Below, piece after piece: positions 1-5,096 of a stretch of DNA of 5,096 bases. Within the stretch, counting starts at the first letter, position 1; each line of letters starts with the position of its first letter. Under the pieces are notes generated by a model. That model saw nothing but the letters and a program-made list of their open reading frames with translations, was not told where the DNA came from and ran no database searches. The position numbers and the translations under genes are program-made. Location: assembly GCA_024409025.1 (NCBI GenBank), contig JAKSUM010000120.1, positions 1 to 5,096 of the forward strand, written 5' to 3'. Source of the DNA: a bacterium. GTDB lineage: Bacteria > Vulcanimicrobiota > CADAWZ01.

Positions 1-398
1 ATGGAGTCGAGATTTTCCTCTGTCTCTTTTTTGCTGAGGCCGAGTATTGCGGCGTTCGTATATATGTTTTCCCTTCCTGTAAAATCCGGATGAAAGCCTG
101 CTCCAAGAGATATCAGGCAGGAAAGCCTGCCGTTTACCTTTACTGTTCCTGATGTCGGATAAAGTATGCCTGCTATGATTGACAGAAGCGTGCTTTTTCC
201 GCAGCCGTTATGTCCAATCAGCGCAATAGATTCACCTTTTTTTATTGACAGGTTTACATTTTTTAGAGCATGGAAGGGGGTGTATTCGTTTGAGCACAGG
301 TTCAGGATCTGTTCTTTTATTGTTTTGGGCCTGTCCTTGAATACTCTAAAGTCCTTAGATACGTTTTTTATTTCTATGGCGTTTTCAAGATTGTCCAT
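1..398 (-). CDS. wzt: ABC-type polysaccharide export ATP-binding protein, Wzt/TagH type (3' end outside window)
   Basis: Cytoplasmic ATPase that powers export of a polysaccharide or polyol-phosphate polymer across the inner membrane with the permease encoded just upstream. Translating the minus strand from the ATG at 398-396 gives 132 residues before the window edge. Visible features are an N-terminal beta-strand region, a core beginning near FHALKNVNLSIKKGES (residues 42-57), a Walker A motif GHNGCGKST (62-70, Lys68), and the segment LGAGFHPDFTGRENIY (98-113), which marks the Wzt/TagH/KpsT subfamily around the Q-loop. The roughly 40-residue leader before the core fits Wzt/TagH better than the shorter KpsT. 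The signature motif, Walker B and any C-terminal glycan-binding domain lie off the left edge. The start is one base after the permease stop (TGATATG), and an AGAGG ribosome site lies 9 nt upstream inside the permease gene, suggesting translational coupling. Family assignment is firm; the exported glycan is unknown. Confidence 0.93.
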   Translation of the reverse strand, partial: MDNLENAIEIKNVSKDFRVFKDRPKTIKEQILNLCSNEYTPFHALKNVNLSIKKGESIALIGHNGCGKSTLLSIIAGILYPTSGTVKVNGRLSCLISLGAGFHPDFTGRENIYTNAAILGLSKKETEENLDS

Positions 399-399
399 A

Positions 400-1206
400 T
401 CAGAGATCCTCTGCAAATGTTTTTTCCATCTTTCTGAATATAGCCATTCCCACGACAAATGCTATTATTGCTTCTGCCGCCGATATGAGAATGCTTGCAG
501 GATCAGGCGGAGCGCCATAGAAGAATGCCGCTCTATAGCCGTTTATGATTCCTGTCATAGGATTTATTATTGTAAGAAGTATCCTTGGATAAACTTCCAT
601 TCCTAAAATAGATGCTGTTTCCGGAAGCATATCAAGCTTGAACAGTATAGGGGTAAAGTAGAACCATGCCATTGTTATAAGGCCTACAATCTGTTTTGTA
701 TCCCTAAAACGCACGTTTATTGCTGATATTGCAAAGCTTATCCCCGTCTGATATAGGAATTGCAGCACAAGCACTACAGGAAAGAATAGAATCCATCTGT
801 TAAACGGAAGATGCGTGATAAACATTGCCGCTATAAGTATTGGCACGCAGTAAATAAAATCTATCGTATATGTCAGGGATATGGAGATTGGCAGTATTAT
901 CCTTGGAAAATAGACTTTTTTTACAAGGCTTGAATTGTCGACAACGCTTGTCATGCCGCTGTTTAATGTTGATGAAAAATTAGCCCATGGAAGCAGAGCT
1001 ATAAAAAGCAGCATTGTATAGTTTGGTATCTGGACTCTGAATACTACCTGGAATACGAATGCGTATATAAGGAGCTGCATAAGCGGATTTATGAATGTCC
1101 AGAGAAATCCGAGGAAGGAGCCCTTATATCTGGCCTTCAGGCTCTTTCTTACCAGGCTGAACAGCAGCTCTCTGTATTTATATAGCTCTTGTAATGTCTT
1201 TATCAT
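400..1206 (-). CDS. wzm: ABC-2 type polysaccharide export permease (Wzm/TagG type)
   Basis: Inner-membrane permease of 268 residues, a normal length for Wzm/TagG proteins, expected to dimerise and pair with the ATPase encoded downstream to move a lipid-linked glycan out of the cytoplasm. Family hallmarks are visible: an amphipathic N-terminus leading into ARYKGSFLGFLWTFINPL (25-42), the conserved cytoplasmic segment NSSLVKKVYFPRIILP (91-106), NVRFRDT (164-170), WFYFTPILF (181-189) and NPMTGIINGYR (215-225). Hydrophobic segments near 31-56, 63-80, 105-130, 138-163, 172-189 and 236-256 give about six membrane helices. The start at 1206 lies 11 nt after the LysM gene stop; the sequence before it (GAAAGCCTGAAAT) has no strong Shine-Dalgarno site, so translation may depend on ribosomes finishing the upstream gene. 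The TGA stop is followed one base later by the ATPase start. The substrate (O-antigen, capsule, teichoic acid or other glycan) cannot be told from the sequence. Confidence 0.95.
   Translation of the reverse strand: MIKTLQELYKYRELLFSLVRKSLKARYKGSFLGFLWTFINPLMQLLIYAFVFQVVFRVQIPNYTMLLFIALLPWANFSSTLNSGMTSVVDNSSLVKKVYFPRIILPISISLTYTIDFIYCVPILIAAMFITHLPFNRWILFFPVVLVLQFLYQTGISFAISAINVRFRDTKQIVGLITMAWFYFTPILFKLDMLPETASILGMEVYPRILLTIINPMTGIINGYRAAFFYGAPPDPASILISAAEAIIAFVVGMAIFRKMEKTFAEDL
408..412 (-). promoter_or_regulatory. Ribosome binding site for the ABC ATPase gene
   Basis: Minus-strand AGAGG lies 9 nt before the ATG at 398-396, inside the last codons of the permease gene. It supports the chosen start and coupled translation of permease and ATPase. 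Confidence 0.55.
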
Positions 1207-1217
1207 ATTTCAGGCTT

Positions 1218-1814
1218 TCATTTTTTCTTATTTTTTTTATGGAAATCATACCATCCGTAGAGTTCGTTCTGAAGAGGAACCTTCAGCTCCTGATCCACAT
1301 ATATTTCAAAATGGGGAGGAGTCAGGTTGTTATACATGCCCAATGCCGTCACTGTAGATTGTTCCTGCGTATGATAGCATTTCCATGTTACTGTTCCAAG
1401 AGCGTCTCCAGGCTGGACTCTGTAGGTTTTTACCTTATCTTTTGTTATTCCTGTATATTCAGGAGGAGCGGATTCGGGTGTCTTTCCTGCCTGTTCGGAG
1501 GGTTTTGAACCATTATCCAGATCTCCGAGCTCTATGCCTTCCCTTTCCTCAGGAGTAAGCAGCTTTTTCTCGAGATATGCCACGCGCGCCGAAAGCTTTT
1601 TTATGCTGGCTTTGTCCGAGCCGCCTCCATGAAATATATTCAGAAGCACAATAAGAGCCAGAAGTCCGAAAATCACGTAATCCTTTACGGATATGCGGCT
1701 TAATTCCTGTATGTTTGCCAGTATTTTTTCATAGCTCCGCTCAATGAATTTTGATTTCAGAATCTCTTCCCTTGACATTCTTTCATCATTTTCATCAATT
1801 TGTCTTTTGTCCAT
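1218..1814 (-). CDS. Single-pass membrane protein with C-terminal LysM domain, role unknown
   Basis: A 198-residue protein not recognised as a named family. Order of parts: a charged, probably cytoplasmic N-terminus (1-43); one membrane helix near 44-62 (KDYVIFGLLALIVLLNIF); a short predicted coiled coil (70-86, KLSARVAYLEKKL); a Ser/Pro/Gly/Glu-rich linker (87-127); a LysM-like domain (about 129-180) opening with YRVQPGDAL, carrying the conserved Asn in YNNLTPP and closing with DQELKVP; and a lysine-rich tail (HKKNKKK). LysM domains bind N-acetylglucosamine glycans such as peptidoglycan, so the inferred layout is a membrane anchor with a wall-facing C-terminus. There is no cleavable signal peptide. 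The spacer inside the LysM is longer than usual, so the fold call is good but not certain. The start at 1814 is backed by AGGGG 4 nt upstream; Met13 is a weaker alternative. It sits 13 nt after thrC and 11 nt before the exporter permease, suggesting an envelope role linked to glycan export. Confidence 0.85.
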   Translation of the reverse strand: MDKRQIDENDERMSREEILKSKFIERSYEKILANIQELSRISVKDYVIFGLLALIVLLNIFHGGGSDKASIKKLSARVAYLEKKLLTPEEREGIELGDLDNGSKPSEQAGKTPESAPPEYTGITKDKVKTYRVQPGDALGTVTWKCYHTQEQSTVTALGMYNNLTPPHFEIYVDQELKVPLQNELYGWYDFHKKNKKK

Positions 1815-1818
1815 ATGG

Positions 1819-1823
1819 CCCCT
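1819..1823 (-). promoter_or_regulatory. Ribosome binding site for the LysM protein gene
   Basis: Minus-strand AGGGG sits 4 nt before the ATG at 1814-1812, in the 13-nt gap after thrC. The spacing is short, but it favours this start over Met13, which has no comparable site. Confidence 0.5.
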
Positions 1824-1827
1824 AATT

Positions 1828-3066
1828 TTATATTATTCCCTGCAGATTTTCAACAGAAGGCTCTATAAGAATCGGGCTTCCTGCCGCCTTGAGCGCTGAG
1901 TCTATATCCTTCAGGCCGTTTCCTGTTGCAAGGCAGACGGCTGTCTCATTCTCCTTGAGAATTCCTGAAGCGGCAAGCTTTTCAAATCCGGCTATTGATG
2001 TGGCTCCTGCAGGCTCGGTGAACACTCCCGTTGTCTCTGCCGCTGTTCTTATTGCCTCAAGTATTTTTTCATCGCTTACTTCGATGCATACGCCCTTTGA
2101 TTCTATTACGGCCTTTACAGCTCCTATTCCGTCTCTGGGCAGATCTACGGATATGCTGTCAGCAATTGTGCTTGCTTCTATGTTTACGATTTTTATGTCG
2201 CTGATGGAGCTTGCCTCTATGCTCTTCTTTACGGCATTGCTTTTTTCGGACTGTACTGCGCAGAGCTTTGGAAGCCTGTCCGTAAGTCCTGTTCTGTAAA
2301 GATCAAGGAAGCCTTTCCATATGCCGCTTATGATGTTGCCGTCTCCCACGGGAACTATAACCCAATCAGGAACCTCCCAGCCCATCTGCTCGCATATTTC
2401 CATTGAACAGCTTTTTTTGCCTTCTCTCGTCAGGGGATTGTAGCCCGTATTTCTATTGAACCATCCGTATTTTTCGCATGCGTCATGACAGAGATCGAAT
2501 GCCTGATCGTATGTTCCGTTGACTGCGATTACCTTTGCCCCGTAAAGCAGAAGCTGGGCGATTTTTGCCTTTGGCGCCTTGCAAGGTACGAATATTACCG
2601 GCGATATGCCTACTGATGCGCAAAGACAGGCCATTGACGAGCCGGCATTGCCTGTAGATGCTCCGGCTATTCTCTTGGCTTTTCTTTCTATTGCGGCAGA
2701 GAGGGCTATGCTTCCTGCCCTGTCCTTGAATGAGCCGCTTGGATTTCTTCCTTCATCCTTTATCCAGACCTTTTCATGCCCGAATTTTCTTCCAAGTCTC
2801 TCTGCTTTGTAAAGCGGCGTCCAGCCGGCCTGCAGGGGCGTTCTCATTGTCCCGTTTTCAAGAGGATAGAGCGCCGAATATCTCCAGAGGCTCATATCAG
2901 TGTTATCGGCAAGCGATTTTCTGTTTATTGCTTTTGCGGCTTCGGCATAGTCATATATTATTTCAAGATTCTGTCCGCATTTTTCACATACATAGACAGT
3001 CTCGTTATTACGATATTCTTTTTCATGGCCGCATGCCATGCATTTGTAAGCTCTTGCAAAACTCAT
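1828..3066 (-). CDS. thrC: Threonine synthase (PLP-dependent, with N-terminal zinc ribbon)
   Basis: Cytoplasmic enzyme converting O-phospho-L-homoserine and water to L-threonine and phosphate, the last step of threonine synthesis. The 412 residues match the usual length of about 400 for the zinc-ribbon group of threonine synthases. Visible parts are an N-terminal ribbon with CxxC pairs at Cys9/Cys12 and Cys27/Cys30, the PLP-lysine motif NPSGSFKDR (108-116, Lys114), the phosphate-binding loop GASTGNAGSS (135-144), VPVGDGNIISGIWKG (238-252), FTEPAGATS (349-357) and LATGNGLKD (379-387), the last typical of ThrC rather than of threonine dehydratase or cysteine synthase. The ATG at 3066 has a GGAG site 6 nt upstream. 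It follows arcC by 68 nt, a gap holding a GC-rich hairpin, and precedes the LysM gene by 13 nt. No other threonine-pathway gene (thrA, thrB) is in the window. Confidence 0.95.
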   Translation of the reverse strand: MSFARAYKCMACGHEKEYRNNETVYVCEKCGQNLEIIYDYAEAAKAINRKSLADNTDMSLWRYSALYPLENGTMRTPLQAGWTPLYKAERLGRKFGHEKVWIKDEGRNPSGSFKDRAGSIALSAAIERKAKRIAGASTGNAGSSMACLCASVGISPVIFVPCKAPKAKIAQLLLYGAKVIAVNGTYDQAFDLCHDACEKYGWFNRNTGYNPLTREGKKSCSMEICEQMGWEVPDWVIVPVGDGNIISGIWKGFLDLYRTGLTDRLPKLCAVQSEKSNAVKKSIEASSISDIKIVNIEASTIADSISVDLPRDGIGAVKAVIESKGVCIEVSDEKILEAIRTAAETTGVFTEPAGATSIAGFEKLAASGILKENETAVCLATGNGLKDIDSALKAAGSPILIEPSVENLQGII

Positions 3067-3072
3067 TGTGTT

Positions 3073-3076
3073 CTCC
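3073..3076 (-). promoter_or_regulatory. Ribosome binding site for thrC
   Basis: Minus-strand GGAG lies 6 nt before the thrC ATG, good spacing that fixes the start at 3066. Confidence 0.65.
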
Positions 3077-3090
3077 GCTGTAAAATTACT

Positions 3091-3120
3091 GAAGCCCTGC
3101 CGACGGCGCGGAAGGGCTCC
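3091..3120 (-). terminator. GC-rich hairpin in the arcC-thrC gap, possible weak terminator or attenuator
   Basis: In the minus-strand transcript GGAGCCCU (3120-3113) pairs with AGGGCUUC (3098-3091) over 8 bp with one G-U wobble. After one mismatch, a further CCG/CGG pairing closes a 6-nt loop. What follows on the minus strand is AGTAATTTTA, a poor T-tract, so strong intrinsic termination of arcC transcripts is doubtful. Read on the plus strand, the hairpin is followed directly by GTTTTCTTCT, a better T-rich tail, but the stem then has an A-C mismatch and no plus-strand gene needs ending. It could reduce thrC expression relative to arcC or protect the arcC mRNA end. Confidence 0.4.
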
Positions 3121-3134
3121 GTTTTCTTCTCAGT

Positions 3135-4073
3135 TTATTTTGTTATGTGCGTGCCAGTTTTTCCCTCGACGGCATCCTTTATATGGGCGGGATCCGCTAT
3201 GATTGCTTTCTCTCCGCCGTTTTCTATGAATGATATGGCGGCTTTAATCTTGGGCAGCATGCTTCCGGGCTTGAAATGCCCTTCTTCCATATATTTTTTA
3301 AGCTCGTCTATTGTTACGGAGTCAAGCTCCTTCTGATCCGGCTTTCCGTAATTAAGGCGTACCTTCTCTACGGCTGTCGATATGATGAATACATTGCTGC
3401 TGATTCTTGCTGAAAGAAGCGCTGATGCATAGTCTTTATCGATTACGGCCGCTGTGCCTTCAAGCTCTCCCTGCTCATTGCGTACGACGGGTATTCCGCC
3501 TCCGCCGGTGCATATTACGATGAAGCCTTCATTTATAAGCGTTTTTACTGCGTCTTCCTCGACGATTTCGACAGGCATAGGTGATGCTACGACTCTTCTG
3601 TAGCCTCTTCCTGCGTCTTCAGTCATGATCCATCCGTCTTTCTTTCTTTCCTCTGCCTCTTCTGCCGTGTAGAAAGCGCCTATGGGCTTTGTGGGGTTCT
3701 TGAATGCCGGATCGTCCTTGCTTACGATTACCTGTGTTACTACTGTAACTGCTTTTTTGTCAATGCCCCTCTTTTTCATTATGTTTCCGAGGGCCTGCTG
3801 GAAATTGTATCCGAGAGCTCCCTGAGTATCAGCTCCGCAGGAATCCAACGGTACCTCATGCAGAACATTTCTTGCCATCTCTGAGCGTAGGAGTATGAAT
3901 CCGACCTGAGGGCCGTTTCCATGTGTTATTACAACATTGTATCCTTTCTCTATGAGATCGGCTATATGCTCGCATGACTGCCAGGCTGCTTTATACTGAT
4001 CCTGTACTGACTGGTGGGCTTTGTCCTTTATAAGGGAATTGCCTCCCAATGCTATTACGGCGAGTTTGCTCAT
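3135..4073 (-). CDS. arcC: Carbamate kinase
   Basis: Cytoplasmic kinase of the amino-acid kinase fold that reversibly transfers phosphate from carbamoyl phosphate to ADP, giving ATP plus carbamate, which breaks down to ammonia and CO2. It is the energy-yielding last step of arginine deiminase, agmatine or purine/allantoin fermentation. The 312 residues match the family length of about 310. Motifs run through the whole protein: ALGGNSLI (8-15), THGNGPQVG (50-58), PLDSCGADTQGALGY (75-89), NPTKPIGAFY (126-135), GYRRVVASPMPVEIV (157-171), CTGGGGIPV (188-196), VIDKDYASALL (210-220) and the C-terminal GHFKPGSMLPKI (265-276). No key motif is missing. The start at 4073 has a strong GGAGG site. The gene follows the pilus ATPase by 32 nt. 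The usual partners (arginine deiminase arcA, ornithine or other carbamoyltransferase, transporter) are absent from this window, so the source of carbamoyl phosphate is unknown. Confidence 0.97.
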   Translation of the reverse strand: MSKLAVIALGGNSLIKDKAHQSVQDQYKAAWQSCEHIADLIEKGYNVVITHGNGPQVGFILLRSEMARNVLHEVPLDSCGADTQGALGYNFQQALGNIMKKRGIDKKAVTVVTQVIVSKDDPAFKNPTKPIGAFYTAEEAEERKKDGWIMTEDAGRGYRRVVASPMPVEIVEEDAVKTLINEGFIVICTGGGGIPVVRNEQGELEGTAAVIDKDYASALLSARISSNVFIISTAVEKVRLNYGKPDQKELDSVTIDELKKYMEEGHFKPGSMLPKIKAAISFIENGGEKAIIADPAHIKDAVEGKTGTHITK

Positions 4074-4083
4074 TGTTTTATTT

Positions 4084-4088
4084 CCTCC
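4084..4088 (-). promoter_or_regulatory. Strong ribosome binding site for arcC
   Basis: Minus-strand AGGGAGGAAA contains a full GGAGG core 10 nt before the arcC ATG. It is the best Shine-Dalgarno match in the window and implies efficient independent initiation of arcC. Confidence 0.7.
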
Positions 4089-4097
4089 CTGTGTTTT

Positions 4098-4117
4098 AAG
4101 CTTTTCTAATAAAGCTT
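4098..4117. repeat. Small inverted repeat around the pilus ATPase stop codon
   Basis: Perfect 7-nt arms AAGCTTT (4098-4104) and AAAGCTT (4111-4117) flank a 6-nt loop that contains part of the TAG stop of the pilus ATPase gene. The stem is AT-rich and no T-tract follows on the minus strand, so it does not look like a terminator. It may be chance. Confidence 0.3.
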
Positions 4118-5096
4118 GTGTCCGATGAACTGAGCCTCATTGGAGCCTCCTGAAGGCGCCATGTTCTTTAGCATAAGGCTTAGCTCGTTAGGCTCTTCCG
4201 CATATGCAAGAGCTGTTTCTTCTGTTATGATTCCTTCTTTTATTCTTGTAAGGAAGGACTGGTTGAAGGTGACCATTCCTTCGGTGCTGCCTTCCTTCAT
4301 ATAGTCGTATATTTCATGATGCTGTCCGGCTCTTATGAGGCTGGCAATTGTCGGCGTTACGAAAAGCAGTTCCGGAATAAGGACTCTTTTTTCCATATCG
4401 CTTGACAGTATGAGCTTGTGTGACAGTATTCCGCAGAGCGTTTCGGATATTGTTGCGCATACTGACATTCTGTCTGCCGGAGGGAACAGGTCGACAATCC
4501 TTCCTATCGTCTGTATGGCGTTAGGGGAGTGGAGGGTTGAGATGACGAAGTGTCCGGTCTCGGCCGCCTTTAATGCCTGACTGACGGTTTCCGCGTCTCT
4601 AAGCTCTCCAAGGATTATGACGTCGGGATCCTGTCTGAGAGCGGCCCTCATTCCTTCATTATATGATATGGTGTCGATACCGACCTCTCTCTGGGATATT
4701 ATGCAGCCTTTGTCCTCAAATACATATTCTATTGGATCTTCCAGAGTTATGATATGGTATTTGAGATTGTTGTTCATGTATTCCACCATGCCGGCCATGG
4801 ATGTTGACTTACCGCTTCCTGTTGGGCCTGTGAGAAGGAAAAGTCCGCTGGTGAATGACAGGGCCTGTTTTATTGACGGAGGTATGCCAAGCTCGTCAAG
4901 CGACGGTATTGCGCTTTTAACCAGCCTGAAGGATCCTGAAATTTTGCCTTTCTGCAGGTATACGTTTGTTCTGAATCTTCCCTGTTCTTTTTGGAACGAG
5001 AAGTCAGCCTCCTTTCCATGCGAAAGCTCTTTTATCTGTTTTTTTGTAAGAAGCGGAAGAAGAAGCCTTTTCGTGTCGTTCTCTGTAAGAGGCTGT
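4106..5096 (-). CDS. pilT: Type IV pilus retraction-type ATPase, PilT/PilU family (5' end outside window)
   Basis: Hexameric cytoplasmic motor of the secretion-ATPase superfamily, expected at the inner-membrane base of the type IV pilus, where PilT proteins depolymerise pilin for retraction and twitching. The frame is open from the window edge (first full codon 5095-5093), giving 329 residues, so the Met at 4798 is internal and not the start. Counting visible residues: part of the PAS-like N-terminal domain (ADFSFQKEQGRFRTNVYL, 30-47), Walker A GPTGSGKST (90-98), Asp box TLEDPIEYV (117-125), Walker B DPDVIILGELRD (156-167) and His box TGHFVISTLHS (180-190). About 35-40 N-terminal residues are missing, judged from the position of Walker A in known PilT proteins. 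The PilT AIRNLIRE motif appears here as TIASLIRA (249-256), and the C-terminal GMVTFNQSFLTRIKEG resembles PilU, so a PilU or unassigned paralogue is possible. Its stop (TAG) is 32 nt before arcC. Confidence 0.95.
   Translation of the reverse strand, partial: QPLTENDTKRLLLPLLTKKQIKELSHGKEADFSFQKEQGRFRTNVYLQKGKISGSFRLVKSAIPSLDELGIPPSIKQALSFTSGLFLLTGPTGSGKSTSMAGMVEYMNNNLKYHIITLEDPIEYVFEDKGCIISQREVGIDTISYNEGMRAALRQDPDVIILGELRDAETVSQALKAAETGHFVISTLHSPNAIQTIGRIVDLFPPADRMSVCATISETLCGILSHKLILSSDMEKRVLIPELLFVTPTIASLIRAGQHHEIYDYMKEGSTEGMVTFNQSFLTRIKEGIITEETALAYAEEPNELSLMLKNMAPSGGSNEAQFIGHKLY

Noticed and set aside
166..606. Plus-strand open frame of 146 codons across the exporter genes
   Set aside because: It is antisense to the clear ABC ATPase and permease genes, its product resembles no family, and both opposite frames carry strong conserved motifs.
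1218..1240. A8 and A6 runs at the end of the LysM gene as a programmed frameshift site fusing it to the permease
   Set aside because: The -1 frame reaches a TGA after three codons and the +1 frame is not the permease frame, so neither gives a fusion. The runs simply encode the lysine tail.
1828..3066. ThrC as a threonine dehydratase, cysteine synthase or diaminopropionate ammonia-lyase
   Set aside because: The N-terminal zinc ribbon, the SFKDR lysine motif and the C-terminal ATGNGLKD segment together fit threonine synthase and not the other PLP fold-type II enzymes.
3091..3130. Plus-strand intrinsic terminator (hairpin followed by GTTTTCTTCT)
   Set aside because: There is no supported plus-strand gene to terminate, and the stem is imperfect in that orientation. 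The minus-strand reading is kept as a low-confidence feature.
2776..3336. Plus-strand open frame of 186 codons across the thrC start, the gap and the arcC end
   Set aside because: Its translation is Cys/Phe/Ser-rich and resembles no family. It runs antisense through conserved parts of ThrC and carbamate kinase, so it is a shadow frame.
4106..4798. Pilus ATPase starting at the Met at 4798 as a short 230-residue protein
   Set aside because: The same frame stays open to the window edge and contains Walker A and part of the N-terminal domain upstream of that Met, so the short version would lack the ATP-binding loop.

Overview
The window is ordinary, densely packed bacterial chromosome. Six protein-coding genes all lie on the minus strand. 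In transcription order, from high to low coordinates, they are: a type IV pilus PilT/PilU-type motor ATPase (5' end outside the window), carbamate kinase (arcC), threonine synthase (thrC), a single-pass membrane protein with a C-terminal LysM domain, and the permease and ATPase of an ABC-2 polysaccharide exporter (Wzm/Wzt or TagG/TagH type; the ATPase is cut by the left edge). The gaps are 32, 68, 13, 11 and 1 nt, so this could be one transcription unit. The 68-nt arcC-thrC gap contains a GC-rich hairpin that might attenuate or terminate part of the transcription. No gene on the plus strand is supported. There is no tRNA, rRNA, CRISPR array or mobile element, and no gene-free stretch longer than 68 nt.

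The organism cannot be named from this sequence. Composition is moderate to AT-leaning. In the stretches I translated by hand (the ATPase fragment and the start of the pilus ATPase), arginine is mostly AGA/AGG and ATA is a common isoleucine codon. Carbamate kinase suggests fermentative or anaerobic ATP recovery from carbamoyl phosphate. The pilus motor plus an ABC glycan exporter fits a bacterium with a decorated surface. Both Gram-negative and Gram-positive lineages carry these families, so envelope type stays open.

Functionally there are two themes. The surface theme comprises the pilus retraction motor (5096-4106), the membrane-anchored LysM protein (1814-1218) and the two-component glycan exporter (1206-1). 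The metabolic theme comprises carbamate kinase (4073-3135) and threonine synthase (3066-1828). Nothing shows that the metabolic pair serves the surface genes; the tight packing may simply reflect a compact genome. I do not see a new biological system here. The least explained item is the LysM protein, whose tight linkage to the exporter genes suggests, but does not prove, a role at the cell envelope.
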